In this document: positions 52,385-61,579 of the stretch, in pieces | Position numbering within the stretch: the first letter of the stretch is position 1 | Layout: every line of letters begins with the position of its first letter | Assembly: GCA_017467105.1 (NCBI GenBank) | Contig: JAFTSU010000028.1 | Coordinates: 99,926 to 163,925, forward strand | Direction of reading: 5' to 3' | Length of the DNA: 64,000 nucleotides | DNA from: Clostridia bacterium | GTDB lineage: Bacteria > Bacillota > Clostridia > Oscillospirales > CAG-272 | Position numbers and translations under genes: made by a program | The notes under the pieces: generated by a model | Databases searched by the model: none | The model's input: the letters and a program-made list of their open reading frames with translations, nothing else | What the model was told of the DNA's origin: nothing

Positions 52385-53962
52385 ATGTCTGGTAATCAGA
52401 TACAGATACTTATTGCTATGATCATTTATATGGCGGCGGTAATAGGTATCGGTGTGTACTACTACAAGCGAGCAAATAAAAGCTCTGAGAACTACTTCCT
52501 CGGCGGACGTTCCTTCGGTCCTTACGTGACTGCAATGAGCGCTGAGGCATCGGATATGAGCGGATGGCTGCTCATGGGTCTGCCCGGTGTGGCATATTGG
52601 TGCGGTTTGGCTGACGCTGCGTGGACTGCGATCGGTCTGGCTATCGGCACTTACTTCAACTGGCTTATAGTATCTAAGAGACTTCGTCGCTACAGCGTAA
52701 GAGCTAACAACTCCATCACACTTCCCGACTTCTTCTCTAACCGTTTCCGCGAGAAAAACAAGGTGATCATGTCCATAGCGGCGGTGTTTATTCTTGTATT
52801 CTTCACGGTTTACGCATCCAGCTGCTTCGTAACCTGCGGAAAGCTCTTCTCTACTTTGTTCGGCGCTCCCTACTGGGCAATGATGCTCGTTGGCGCGCTG
52901 TTCGTCGTGGCTTATACCATTATCGGAGGATTTATGGCTGAGAGCGCATCTGACTTTATGCAGAGTATAGTTATGATCGTGGCGCTTTCCGTTATAGTAA
53001 CCATAAGCACTATATCGGCAGGCGGTATAGGCGCAGTAATCAAAAACGCAGGCGAGATCGACGGCTTCCTTGATTTCTTCGGTATGGCTAATCCTACGGT
53101 TGTAGACGGTGTACAGCAGACAGTACAGAACGCAGACGGCTCTCTTTCTCCTGTGTTTGGCGAGGCGCTTCCCTACGGCATACTCTCTATCTGCTCTATG
53201 ATGGCTTGGGGTCTCGGTTACTTCGGTATGCCCCAGGTTCTGCTCCGATTTATGGCTATCCGCAAGGAATCCGAGCTTAAGACCTCCAGACGTGTAGCAA
53301 TGATCTGGGTCGTTATCTCTCTCGGCGTGGCTGTGTTTATCGGTATTGTCGGAAGACAGCTCTTCCCCACTGAGTTCCTTACCAAGAGCGGAGCTGAAAA
53401 TATCTTCATTAAGCTTTCACAGAGCTCACTTCCCGCTATTCTTGCAGGATTCGTTATGGCAGGTATTCTTGCTGCTACTATCAGCTCCTCGGACTCCTAT
53501 CTGCTTATTGCCGCATCCTCTGTTTCCAAGAATATATATCAGGGTATTCTGAAAAAGAACGCAAGCGACAAGCAGGTTATGTGGGTATCAAGAATCACTT
53601 TGGTTGCTATCGCGGTTATCGCTGCTCTTATCGCACTTGACGAAAACAGCGTAATATTCACTATCGTTTCATTTGCTTGGGCAGGCTTTGGCGCGACCTT
53701 CGGTCCGCTTATGCTCTTCTCTCTCTTCTGGAAGAGAACCACCCGTGTTGGCGCTATTGCAGGTATGCTCAGCGGTGGCGCAATGGTATTTATCTGGAAG
53801 TTCCTCATCGCTCCTATCGGCGGTGCCCTCGCAATATACGAGTTGCTCCCCGCCTTCATATTCTCCTCTATCATCATCGTCGTAGTTTCTCTCCTTACAG
53901 AGAAGCCCTCCGCTGAGATCGAGGCTGATTTCGAGGCTGTTAAGGCTGGTGAAATCAACTAA
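52385..53962 (+). CDS. putP: Sodium/proline symporter, PutP type
   Basis: Membrane transporter of the sodium:solute symporter family, 525 residues with about 13 hydrophobic segments. The pattern YFLGGRSFGPYVTAMSAEAS and DMSGWLLMGLPG, and the later ISSSDSYLLIAASS with the sodium-site serines, match PutP more closely than other family members. It probably imports proline with Na+. GGGAGG lies before the ATG. It is controlled by a consensus promoter with a TetR-type palindrome at its -35 edge. Confidence 0.92.
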   Translation: MSGNQIQILIAMIIYMAAVIGIGVYYYKRANKSSENYFLGGRSFGPYVTAMSAEASDMSGWLLMGLPGVAYWCGLADAAWTAIGLAIGTYFNWLIVSKRLRRYSVRANNSITLPDFFSNRFREKNKVIMSIAAVFILVFFTVYASSCFVTCGKLFSTLFGAPYWAMMLVGALFVVAYTIIGGFMAESASDFMQSIVMIVALSVIVTISTISAGGIGAVIKNAGEIDGFLDFFGMANPTVVDGVQQTVQNADGSLSPVFGEALPYGILSICSMMAWGLGYFGMPQVLLRFMAIRKESELKTSRRVAMIWVVISLGVAVFIGIVGRQLFPTEFLTKSGAENIFIKLSQSSLPAILAGFVMAGILAATISSSDSYLLIAASSVSKNIYQGILKKNASDKQVMWVSRITLVAIAVIAALIALDENSVIFTIVSFAWAGFGATFGPLMLFSLFWKRTTRVGAIAGMLSGGAMVFIWKFLIAPIGGALAIYELLPAFIFSSIIIVVVSLLTEKPSAEIEADFEAVKAGEIN

Positions 53963-53981
53963 CATTTAAATTGCAATTGAC

Positions 53982-54029
53982 AAAACAGCCGATTTTGCAA
54001 AGCTTAGTTTGCAAAATCGGCTGTTTTTT
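53982..54029 (+). terminator. Intrinsic terminator of putP
   Basis: A perfect 20-bp stem (53982-54001 with 54008-54027), a 6-base loop and a T run. Confidence 0.95.
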
Positions 54030-54082
54030 AATGTTTTAAAATCACAAATCGGTAATATAATAAAAAGATCTTAGCTGGAAGA

Positions 54083-54730
54083 TCATTTAAGGAGCTCCAA
54101 AAGCTCCTCGGGTGTTGCGGCGAGATAGGTAAATCCCGCGTTTTTTAGCTCCTCCTCACTGCCGTGACCCCAGAGCACACCCAAGGAGTCAACACCGCAC
54201 TTTGCCGCGCCCTCCGCATCGTACATACGGTCACCCACGAGAACTGTGTTATCCGCTACAGCACCCGACTCACGCATGCTGTAGGACAGCACCTCCCACT
54301 TGTGATCCCGGTTATCTCCGGCGGCGCCGCCTATGAAATCGAAATATTTGTCCAACTCAAAAAGGGACATTATCTTCTTTGCCGTATCCTCGGGCTTTGA
54401 GGTAGCGAGGATAAGCTTTTTGCCCCTTGCCTTAAGGGTCGCCAGCATCTCACGCACGCCGCCGTACACCTTGTTATCCCACCAGCCGTAAATATTGTAG
54501 TATTCACGGAATTTCTCTATTGCTTCTATTACGGTTTCCGAGTTAAATCCGAATTCCTCCTGCCATACAACGTACAGAGAAGGGCCGATAAAGCGACGCA
54601 GAGACTCTCTGTCACCGTAATCGGCAACTCCCATTTTCTTGAATGCGTATATAAATCCCTCGATAAGACCGTGCTCAGGGTCGCTGAGAGTACCGTCCAG
54701 ATCGAAGGCGATGTAATCGTACTTTTTCAT
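54083..54730 (-). CDS. HAD-family phosphatase, phosphoglycolate phosphatase-like
   Basis: A 215-residue cytoplasmic phosphatase. Motif I is AFDLDGTLSD (nucleophile Asp), motif II is LILATSKP, motif III is the Lys in DHKWEVL and motif IV is LVGDRMYDAEGAA. The cap domain of about 60 residues after motif I places it with the Gph/PpaX group; substrates may be phosphoglycolate, pyrophosphate or sugar phosphates. GGAG precedes the ATG. No operon partner. Confidence 0.88.
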   Translation of the reverse strand: MKKYDYIAFDLDGTLSDPEHGLIEGFIYAFKKMGVADYGDRESLRRFIGPSLYVVWQEEFGFNSETVIEAIEKFREYYNIYGWWDNKVYGGVREMLATLKARGKKLILATSKPEDTAKKIMSLFELDKYFDFIGGAAGDNRDHKWEVLSYSMRESGAVADNTVLVGDRMYDAEGAAKCGVDSLGVLWGHGSEEELKNAGFTYLAATPEELLELLK

Positions 54731-55059
54731 AAAGCTCTCCGTGTAATAAAAAACTTATCCGTGCAAATAATAAGGCTGTAATATATTTTACACCATTATT
54801 CTCCCGATGTCAAGGGAGACACGGCACGGACTAGACGACCTCAGCTGTTCAGTCTGACATTATTGATCTGACGCGCTATTTTTCTGTTTATCTGCTTCAC
54901 GTACGGTATTACAACAGTCCGAATTCGCGCGCGGTTTGGCGATTTACCGGCTTCTTGTGCATTCCGGCGGTATACAGGTCGTTTTGTGGCGGATACGTCC
55001 TCGCACAAATAAAGCCTTGTTTTTCGTCTGACGTTATATAGCCACTCCTTTGCTTCAAC
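54731..55059. other. Noncoding gap between HAD and gdhA genes
   Basis: About 330 bp with no supported gene or known RNA. It probably holds the HAD gene promoter on the minus strand, but no good box pair was found by eye. Confidence 0.4.
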
Positions 55060-55087
55060 AAAAAAGGACGGAGCATAGCCCCGTCCT
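55060..55087 (-). terminator. Intrinsic terminator of gdhA
   Basis: On the minus strand AGGACGG/CCGTCCT form a 7-bp stem (55081-55087 with 55065-55071) followed by six T residues, 11 bases past the stop codon. Confidence 0.9.
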
Positions 55088-55097
55088 ATAAATCATA

Positions 55098-56447
55098 TTA
55101 AACCACACCCTGAGCGAGCATAGCGTCTGCAACCTTGATAAAGCCGGCGATGTTTGCGCCTGCTACAAGGTCACCCTTCATACCGTACTTCTCCGCTGCG
55201 CTGACGGATGCCGAGAAGATGTTCTTCATTATCATCTTAAGCTTCTCGTCAACCTCCTCTGCGGTCCAGCTGTATCTCATAGAGTTCTGGCTCATCTCGA
55301 GGCCGGAAACGGATACGCCACCCGCATTAACAGCCTTGGAGGGAGCGACGATAACGCCATGCTCCTTGAGGTATGCTACCGCCTCGTTGGTGGTGGGCAT
55401 ATTGGAAACCTCTACGTAGTACTTGATACCGTTGGCAACGATCTTCTCTGCCTCCGCCATACCAACCTCGTTCTGCGTAGCGCAGGGCATAATAATATCG
55501 ACCTTGACGCCCCAGGGCTTCTCACCCTTGAAGAAGGGAACGCCAAACTTATCTGCGTAATCCTCTACTCTGTTGCGGCAGGATGCGCGCATCTCAAGCA
55601 TATAGTTTACCTTCTCCTCGGTGGAGATACCGTCCTTATCGTATACGTAACCGTCAGGGCCGGAGATGGTAACTACCTTACCGCCAAGCTCGTTGATCTT
55701 CTTGACAGTACCCCAAGCAACGTTACCGAAGCCGGAGATAGCAAAGGTCTTGCCCTTGATGCTGTCGCCAAAGTAGTTCAACATCTCGACCGTGTAGTAA
55801 ACGGCGCCGTAGCCGGTAGCCTCGGGACGAATGAGAGAGCCGCCGTAGGGAATGCCCTTACCGGTGAGGACGCCCGTGAACTCATTACGGAGTCTCTTGT
55901 ACTGACCGAAGAGATAGCCTATCTCTCTTGCGCCTACGCCGATATCACCGGCGGGAACGTCGGTATCGGGACCTACGTACTTGCAAAGCTCGGTCATGAA
56001 GCTCTGACAGAAGCGCATAACCTCTGCGTCAGACTTGCCCTTTGGATCGAAGTCTGATCCACCCTTGCCGCCGCCCATAGGAAGACTTGTAAGGGAGTTC
56101 TTGAAGGTCTGCTCGAAGCCCAGGAACTTGATTATCGACTCATTAACGGAGGGATGGAAGCGAAGTCCGCCCTTGTAAGGACCGATGGCGCTGTTGAACT
56201 GAATTCTAAAGCCGCGGTTAACTACTACCTTGCCATCGTCTGTCGTCCACGGAACGCGGAACTTGATGATGCGCTCAGGCTCTACAAGGCGCTCAAGCAC
56301 GCCTGAGGTGATGTACTCGGGACTCTGCTCGAGAACGGGCTCTATAGACTCAAGTACCTCTCTGACTGTCTGGTGGAACTCGAGCTCGCCTGCGTTACGG
56401 GCAATAACTCTATCCATCAGATCGTTAAGATATGCTGATTTAAACAT
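55098..56447 (-). CDS. gdhA: Glutamate dehydrogenase, NADP-type hexameric family
   Basis: Interconverts 2-oxoglutarate plus ammonia and glutamate. The 449-residue protein has the active-site segment YKGGLRFHPSVNESIIKFLG, the catalytic lysine in PMGGGKGGSDFDPKGKSD, VPAGDIGVGAREIGYLFGQY, and the Rossmann segment KTFAISGFGNVAWGTV. Length and motifs match the small-hexamer class that usually uses NADPH for ammonia assimilation. It has its own promoter and terminator. Confidence 0.96.
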   Translation of the reverse strand: MFKSAYLNDLMDRVIARNAGELEFHQTVREVLESIEPVLEQSPEYITSGVLERLVEPERIIKFRVPWTTDDGKVVVNRGFRIQFNSAIGPYKGGLRFHPSVNESIIKFLGFEQTFKNSLTSLPMGGGKGGSDFDPKGKSDAEVMRFCQSFMTELCKYVGPDTDVPAGDIGVGAREIGYLFGQYKRLRNEFTGVLTGKGIPYGGSLIRPEATGYGAVYYTVEMLNYFGDSIKGKTFAISGFGNVAWGTVKKINELGGKVVTISGPDGYVYDKDGISTEEKVNYMLEMRASCRNRVEDYADKFGVPFFKGEKPWGVKVDIIMPCATQNEVGMAEAEKIVANGIKYYVEVSNMPTTNEAVAYLKEHGVIVAPSKAVNAGGVSVSGLEMSQNSMRYSWTAEEVDEKLKMIMKNIFSASVSAAEKYGMKGDLVAGANIAGFIKVADAMLAQGVV

Positions 56448-56485
56448 TGTTTTGTCTCCTCGGTATTATTTAAAATTATGAGTTA

Positions 56486-56514
56486 ATTATATAGCAATTT
56501 ACTGAGAAAATCAA
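56486..56514 (-). promoter_or_regulatory. Sigma-A promoter of gdhA
   Basis: TTGATT (56509-56514) and TATAAT (56486-56491) on the minus strand with a 17-bp spacer. Confidence 0.8.
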
Positions 56515-56669
56515 TACTTTTTTATAAGTTTTTCTCTGTTTTGCAGGATTTTATGAAAAATATGCAAATCGTTAATATACAGAGCCCGAAATTTGCCGTT
56601 TTTGACAGAATACGACAGTTGTATTTTCAAAAGCATAACACGGCGCTCGGATTATAAAGATAGGGGGAC

Positions 56670-56702
56670 GTGAAGAAGCGGCGCCTCGGCGCTATGAAAT
56701 AA
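56670..56702 (+). other. Possible 10-codon leader frame coupled to the flippase gene
   Basis: A GTG at 56670, preceded by TAGGGGG, opens VKKRRLGAMK and ends with TAA at 56700-56702, one base before the flippase ATG. The flippase ATG has no ribosome binding site of its own, so coupled re-initiation from this frame would explain its translation. Confidence 0.4.
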
Positions 56703-56703
56703 T

Positions 56704-58137
56704 ATGAAAAAATTTGAAAAAAAGCGTGAAGCCGTCACAGAAGAAGGGGAAAAAGGACAAAGGCTTAAGGTGCCAGTCAAGGCAAGCGCCGCGTATACGG
56801 GCGCTTCAGTCATAGCAAAGGTTGCAGGACTGTGCTTTACACCGTTGTTTACACGCGCGATGTCGGGAGCAGAGTACGGCAGCTACGCATTGTATATGAC
56901 GGTGGTGGGACTGATAACCACTCTGTGCGGTTCAATATTTACAGGCAGCGTAATGTACCGTGGATACTCGCTCTTTCAAGGCAATGAGCGAAGGTTTACG
57001 GCATCGGCTGCTATACTGTATTTTATATTCTCGGGCGTAACGTGGATACTGCTCCTTCCGTTGTCTATTCGGGTTGGAGTAAAGGGAGATTTTTTGCCCT
57101 TTCTACTGTTGCAGATTTTGGCGGACGCCGCAATAGCGGTATTTTTCGCTGAAAAAAGGTATTTCTATTCCTACAGAAGTGCTGTGCTTGTAACTGTTAT
57201 CTCCTCCATTGGCGGTCCCCTTATTTCCCTCGGTCTTCTGAGAATTATATCCGGGGCATACTCCAGGGTGCTTGGTCTGCTGATCGCATCACTGGCTGTA
57301 GCTCTTCCCTTTCTCCTCAAACGGCTTAAGGAGGGCGCGTATGACAGAGAGATGTGGAAATATCTGTGCGGTTGCGCTCTGCCTCTTTTGCCCGGGGCTG
57401 TCTGTCACGGAATAATAGCGGAGGCGGACAAGCTGGCTATCGGACGGTTTATGGGGCGGGAGGCGCTGGCAGCGTATGCTGTAGCTCACTCTATCGGCGT
57501 AGGTCTTACCTTTATAACGGGGAGTCTTGGTTCTGCGCTGTTTCCCTGGATGATGAGAAAGCTAAAAAAAGGAGATTTGAGAGAAATGAGGGGTACCGTG
57601 TCAATTATTTTCGCCTCCCTTTCCGCTTTAACGGTGGTTCTTGTAGGAGCCGCGCCCGAGGCTCTTGCCCTGCTTTCCCCTCGCAGCTACTCTGCGGCTC
57701 TTCCCTCTGTTTTGCCTTTGGCGCTTGCTACGCTCCCATCTTTTCTGACGTCTCTTTTGGGCGTGCTTATGCTTCATAGGGATAAGCCTCAAAGGCAATC
57801 CGCCACTCTGATTGTATCGGGGGTGCTTAACGCGCTTCTGAACGTTTTGCTGGTTCCACGCTTCGAGTACTTCGGAGCAGGTTTAGCTCTTCTTGTGTCA
57901 TTTGTCGCAAGCGCGGCTCTCGGTTATTATCTCTCAAGAGATGAGATAAACGAGTATATATCCTTTCCGGATATTCTTCGCTCCTGCACCTATACAGTTC
58001 TGCTGTCTGCTCTGATGACGGTGCTATACCCTTATCCTGCACTAAGAATCCTGCTATTCACCGTTCCGGCTGTAAATTTAATAAGCGCGGCATATAAGAT
58101 GAAATCGTTGGTTTTTGAAAGGGCGCAGTCGGTTTGA
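56704..58137 (+). CDS. Oligosaccharide flippase family protein (Wzx-like)
   Basis: A 477-residue membrane protein with about 12-14 hydrophobic segments. A charged N-terminal tail of about 25 residues precedes the first helix, and LCFTPLFTRAMSGAEYGSYA is the characteristic start of Wzx/RfbX-type flippases that move lipid-linked sugars. It stands alone, without glycosyltransferase genes. The start is uncertain because no ribosome binding site directly precedes it; a short leader frame ends one base upstream. Confidence 0.85.
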   Translation: MKKFEKKREAVTEEGEKGQRLKVPVKASAAYTGASVIAKVAGLCFTPLFTRAMSGAEYGSYALYMTVVGLITTLCGSIFTGSVMYRGYSLFQGNERRFTASAAILYFIFSGVTWILLLPLSIRVGVKGDFLPFLLLQILADAAIAVFFAEKRYFYSYRSAVLVTVISSIGGPLISLGLLRIISGAYSRVLGLLIASLAVALPFLLKRLKEGAYDREMWKYLCGCALPLLPGAVCHGIIAEADKLAIGRFMGREALAAYAVAHSIGVGLTFITGSLGSALFPWMMRKLKKGDLREMRGTVSIIFASLSALTVVLVGAAPEALALLSPRSYSAALPSVLPLALATLPSFLTSLLGVLMLHRDKPQRQSATLIVSGVLNALLNVLLVPRFEYFGAGLALLVSFVASAALGYYLSRDEINEYISFPDILRSCTYTVLLSALMTVLYPYPALRILLFTVPAVNLISAAYKMKSLVFERAQSV

Positions 58138-58428
58138 GACCAGCGCCGAGGTTCAAATAAGCGTTACCGGTTAGCTATCGGCGTCCCCGCTTTTTAAAGG
58201 GACTAGTCGATTAGTGATTTGGTGTAGGCGGTTTTTGAAATGGCGCAGCTTGCTTCCGGCTTGATAATGCGGAGAGAGAACAAACGTTATCGCCTGGAAT
58301 TAAACTTTTCCGACACTATCATTTGGATTTAAAAGGATACCGTCTCAAATGGTCCTTTCTGCATTATGCTTAAACGAGTATTGAGGCTTTCATAGGCAGG
58401 AGAGCTTTACAAAAATAGAATTTTACAG
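58138..58428. other. Gap after the flippase gene with a 19-bp near-repeat
   Basis: About 290 bp without a gene. GGTTTTTGAAA-T-GGCGCAG at 58230-58248 repeats, with one change, the 3' coding end of the flippase gene (58110-58128) at a distance of exactly 120 bp. No clear terminator is seen. Confidence 0.45.
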
Positions 58429-58457
58429 TTGATTTTAATCCCAGCCCGTGCTACAAT
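58429..58457 (+). promoter_or_regulatory. Sigma-A promoter of the SDR gene
   Basis: TTGATT (58429-58434) and TACAAT (58452-58457) with a 17-bp spacer, 30 bp before the start codon. Confidence 0.75.
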
Positions 58458-58486
58458 AATAATATCTTCTATGAATGGAGCCAAGT

Positions 58487-59275
58487 ATGAAAAATGTAGT
58501 AGTAACGGGCGCAGGTGGCGGTATGGGCAGAGAGATCTGTCTTTCGCTTTGTGACGCCGGATATAAAGTATTCGGAATAGACATTGGGGAGTTTGACAGC
58601 CCCTGTCACAAGAAATACTCCTGTGATCTGACCGACGAGGCCGCGGTGCGTGAGACCGCGCGGAAGATCGGAGAGGATGGGGGAGAAATATTTGCTCTGG
58701 TTCATACGGCGGGCATATACAAGCTTGGATCTCTCGTAGAGATGGACGAGACTGATTTTATACGCGTATTTAACGTTAACCTGGGGGGCGTGTATCGAAT
58801 TAACCGGGAGATGATCAAATATATGAGACGAGGCTCAAGGATAGTAATCACCTCGAGCGAGCTGGCGCCGCTTGATCCTCTGCCCTTCACGGGTATATAC
58901 GGAATAACGAAATCCGCACTTGAAAAGTATGCCTTTTCACTTCGTATGGAATTGAATCTACTGGGTATATCGGTGTCTGTGCTGCGCCCCGGCGCTGTAA
59001 AGACCTCTCTGCTTTCGGACTCTACGAGGGAGCTTGATAAATTCATTGACACGACGGAGATATACAGGTGTAACGCGAAGAGGTTCAAGGCTATCGTTGA
59101 CAGTGTGGAATCAAGGTGTGTTAACCCACGAAAAATCGCAAAAACAGTGATACGTGCCCTTAATTGCCGTCATCCGAGGCTCGTTTACTCTGTGAACAGA
59201 AATCCGCTGCTTCTGCTGCTCTCCGCCCTTCCGGACAGACTGCAGCTGTGGATAATCAAGCTGATACTTAAATAA
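58487..59275 (+). CDS. Short-chain dehydrogenase/reductase
   Basis: A 262-residue NAD(P)-dependent oxidoreductase. The cofactor motif is VVVTGAGGGMGREI, the catalytic Ser lies in VITSSE and the Tyr and Lys in YGITKSALEKYAF. RPGAVKTSLL follows as usual. The last 30 residues are hydrophobic and basic (LLLLLSALPDRLQLWIIKL), which suggests loose membrane contact. The ATG at 58487 has TGGAG 6 bases upstream; one at 58475 overlaps that site. The substrate cannot be told. Confidence 0.88.
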   Translation: MKNVVVTGAGGGMGREICLSLCDAGYKVFGIDIGEFDSPCHKKYSCDLTDEAAVRETARKIGEDGGEIFALVHTAGIYKLGSLVEMDETDFIRVFNVNLGGVYRINREMIKYMRRGSRIVITSSELAPLDPLPFTGIYGITKSALEKYAFSLRMELNLLGISVSVLRPGAVKTSLLSDSTRELDKFIDTTEIYRCNAKRFKAIVDSVESRCVNPRKIAKTVIRALNCRHPRLVYSVNRNPLLLLLSALPDRLQLWIIKLILK

Positions 59276-59279
59276 AATT

Positions 59280-59312
59280 TCGTCCCGTGAAAGATGTCAC
59301 GGGACGATTATA
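59280..59312 (+). terminator. Terminator of the SDR gene
   Basis: TCGTCCCGTGA pairs perfectly with TCACGGGACGA around a 6-base loop (59280-59307), followed by TTATATTTA, just after the stop codon. Confidence 0.8.
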
Positions 59313-59412
59313 TTTATATCGCCGTCAAGGCTGCAATATCGTCAAATTCAACGTTGCCTCAGTATTCATATAAGCTCGTCGATTTTGATCTTGAAAAATA
59401 CTGCCTGAAACT

Positions 59413-59494
59413 AAAAAAAGAGAAAGCATTTCCGATAGCCGTTTCCGAAAACTCATATTTTCCGGGACGGAATACCTTTATCTTTCTCTTTTTT
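59413..59494. terminator. Large-loop hairpin between the SDR and creatininase-family genes
   Basis: AAAAAAAGAGAAAG (59413-59426) is complementary to CTTTCTCTTTTTT (59482-59494) across a 55-base loop. T runs exist on both sides, so it may end the minus-strand creatininase transcript. The frame at 59294-59548 overlaps both hairpins and is not accepted as a gene. Confidence 0.45.
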
Positions 59495-59558
59495 ATTTTG
59501 AAATTTTTAAACGGAAAGACGGCTTGCCGATCCGTCATGCAAATTTAAACGTACCGGT

Positions 59559-60293
59559 TTACTTGATCGCCTCGGAGAGATACTCGAGAGACTTATCTGC
59601 CATAAGGTTTCCTAGCTCTCTGTTTGCTTCTCTCGCAGATTCGGTAAACCAATGCTTCTTATCGTCGATACGGTCAAGCTGGATGCAATCGGGATACAGA
59701 GCCATCAGGAGCGAGGACTCGTACTTGCCTGCGTGATCGTAGCCTGTCGCATTCTGTACAGCCGTTGACATCGTGGGAATGACCTTGATCCAGGAGAACG
59801 GGTTATTGTCGCCCTCAAGCTCTTCGTAGTAATTGGCGTAGGATTCGCTGCCCCACCAGCCTTGGCCGAGCGTTTTTTCAAGATACTCCATCGTAGCGCG
59901 CTTGGCTGCCATACGGTAGCAGAGTGTCATTGGCATCTCGGACTCCTGCTCGAACTGATGATGAATAACGACGTATATATTTCTGTATCCTGCGGAAAGC
60001 AGACTCTTAAATACGTAGTATACGTAGTTTTCGAAGGCTCTCTCCTCTACGTGCACCGTTCCGCTCTTATCGTCACCCACAGCAAAGCTTGCGGGGCTGT
60101 ATGAGATGGTAGGCGCTATCATTATTTCCTTGCTTTCGGCGAGGCGCTTTATAAGTCCCTCGGCTATAAGAGTGTCACAACCGTAGGAGCAATGCGGTCC
60201 GTGGTATTCTACCGTGCCGCCTACGATAACTAAGGGTATATTCTTTTCCTTCGAGTAATTCGCTTCTCTGGGAAATGAGTGATCGAGAATCAT
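59559..60293 (-). CDS. Creatininase-family amidohydrolase
   Basis: A 244-residue protein of the creatininase family, metal-dependent hydrolases that open cyclic amides. The N-terminal metal site is visible as GGTVEYHGPHCSYGCDT, and the C-terminal Glu ligand in GYDHAGKYESSLLM. The usual NGHGGN motif is replaced by VVIHHQFEQESEM, so the middle part of the active site differs. The substrate may be creatinine or another cyclic amide. AAGGAGG precedes the ATG. It is 60 bases downstream of a creatinase-like gene in the same operon. Confidence 0.85.
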   Translation of the reverse strand: MILDHSFPREANYSKEKNIPLVIVGGTVEYHGPHCSYGCDTLIAEGLIKRLAESKEIMIAPTISYSPASFAVGDDKSGTVHVEERAFENYVYYVFKSLLSAGYRNIYVVIHHQFEQESEMPMTLCYRMAAKRATMEYLEKTLGQGWWGSESYANYYEELEGDNNPFSWIKVIPTMSTAVQNATGYDHAGKYESSLLMALYPDCIQLDRIDDKKHWFTESAREANRELGNLMADKSLEYLSEAIK

Positions 60294-60353
60294 TTTTCCT
60301 CCTTTTATGGCAAAAAGCAGCCACCCGTGTTAAATTTTCGTCTGGTTTAAGCT

Positions 60354-61526
60354 TTAAAATCCAAGCTCAACAATATCACGCTTAAGGTAATCCGTGTAGC
60401 TTTCGCAGCCGTCAGACTTGATGGCCGCGCCCTTTTCCCAGCGGCAGCCGAAGGTATCGCCGGAGATAAAGGTGTCGATCTGGAAGGTCATATTCTCCTC
60501 AAGAGGATAGTGAGTGGAGGTCTCCATCCAAGGAGCTTCTACCTCGATCATACCTGTGCCATGACAGGGACCGTAAACGTAATTTGAGCCGTAGCCTGCC
60601 TCCTTATACATCTCGAGGAACTTCTTTGCTATATCGTCGGCGTATACGCCTGCCTTCAACTGATCCTCTGTCCAATGGTGCATCTTACGGCAGAACTCAA
60701 CGAGATCACGGCGCTCGCCCTCAAGCTTACCCATACATACGGGAAGACCTATAGACGGAGAATAGCCGTCTATCTTGGCAGAGAGGTTAAGCTGAACTAT
60801 ATCGTTTCTGCCAATTTCCTTATAGGTTGAGCGAGAGATTGCGTGACGGGTAGATGACTCGGAGAATACGTACATAGGAAGACCCTCGTACTCTGCTCCG
60901 TTCTCATAGATAACTCTCTGCGCTACGCCAACCATCTGAAGCTCTGTAACGCCGGGACGAAGATTCTTAATAACCTCGTCAGTCGCAAGCTCTATAATAC
61001 GGAAGCCCTCGCGGATGCAGGCAAGCTCGTTCTCACTCTTTATCTGACGGAGCGCGACCATAATATCGTTACACTTAACTATCTCCGCCTTGGGATAGGA
61101 GTCCTTTAGTCCCTCAAAGATGGGGAGAGTGCATTCAACGTAACTGCCGAGGCCGATGCGAATATTATCGCCCTTCACGCCGATAGCACGAAAAACGTCG
61201 TTAAAGGTGGATGCCTGAAGCTCCGGATAAGAGGGGTCAGCGGACTCGCGGAACTCGCGAAGAACGAAAACCTTCTCTATCTTGGACCAGTCCTTGCCGA
61301 ATACGGCAGACTCGGGACCTACAAGCAGCGCCGCGTCACCCGTGGCTGAGATAGCAACGCCCGCTCTCTCGAACAGAGGCCAGAAGCCAGAGAAGTATCT
61401 GGCGTTTGCATAGTCACTCTCGGTTGATGCTACCACCATAACGTCGAGGCCTTTTGCCGCGATCATTTTAGCTGCCTTCGCTATCCTTTCCTTATATTCA
61501 TAATCCGGAATGCATATTCTTTTCAT
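60354..61526 (-). CDS. M24-fold protein, creatinase-like
   Basis: A 390-residue protein of the pita-bread (M24) fold shared by Xaa-Pro peptidases and creatinase. The N-terminal domain spans about 1-160 and the catalytic-type domain follows from RQIKSENELACIREGFRI. Canonical peptidases have Asp, Asp, His, Glu, Glu metal ligands; here the matching places read VQLNLSAKIDGYSPSIG (Asn and Ser), GPCHGTGM (His), FQIDTF (Asp) and CRWEKG (Glu). Loss of the first two Asp residues also occurs in creatinase, which needs no metal. A His upstream (TRHAISRS) could serve as base. AAGGAGA precedes the ATG. It pairs with the creatininase-family gene. Confidence 0.85.
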   Translation of the reverse strand: MKRICIPDYEYKERIAKAAKMIAAKGLDVMVVASTESDYANARYFSGFWPLFERAGVAISATGDAALLVGPESAVFGKDWSKIEKVFVLREFRESADPSYPELQASTFNDVFRAIGVKGDNIRIGLGSYVECTLPIFEGLKDSYPKAEIVKCNDIMVALRQIKSENELACIREGFRIIELATDEVIKNLRPGVTELQMVGVAQRVIYENGAEYEGLPMYVFSESSTRHAISRSTYKEIGRNDIVQLNLSAKIDGYSPSIGLPVCMGKLEGERRDLVEFCRKMHHWTEDQLKAGVYADDIAKKFLEMYKEAGYGSNYVYGPCHGTGMIEVEAPWMETSTHYPLEENMTFQIDTFISGDTFGCRWEKGAAIKSDGCESYTDYLKRDIVELGF

Positions 61527-61579
61527 AGTATTTCTCCTTGCGTTTTTATTTTATTTTACCATAATTGCAGAATTTTGTC

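Noticed and set aside
59294-59548. 84-codon frame between the SDR and creatininase-family genes
   Set aside because: It begins inside the SDR terminator stem, crosses a second hairpin, has no ribosome binding site and no recognisable pattern.
59559-60293. Mycofactocin MftE peptidase as the identity of the creatininase-family protein
   Set aside because: No mycofactocin genes (mftA, mftB, mftC) are nearby; the neighbour is a creatinase-like protein.
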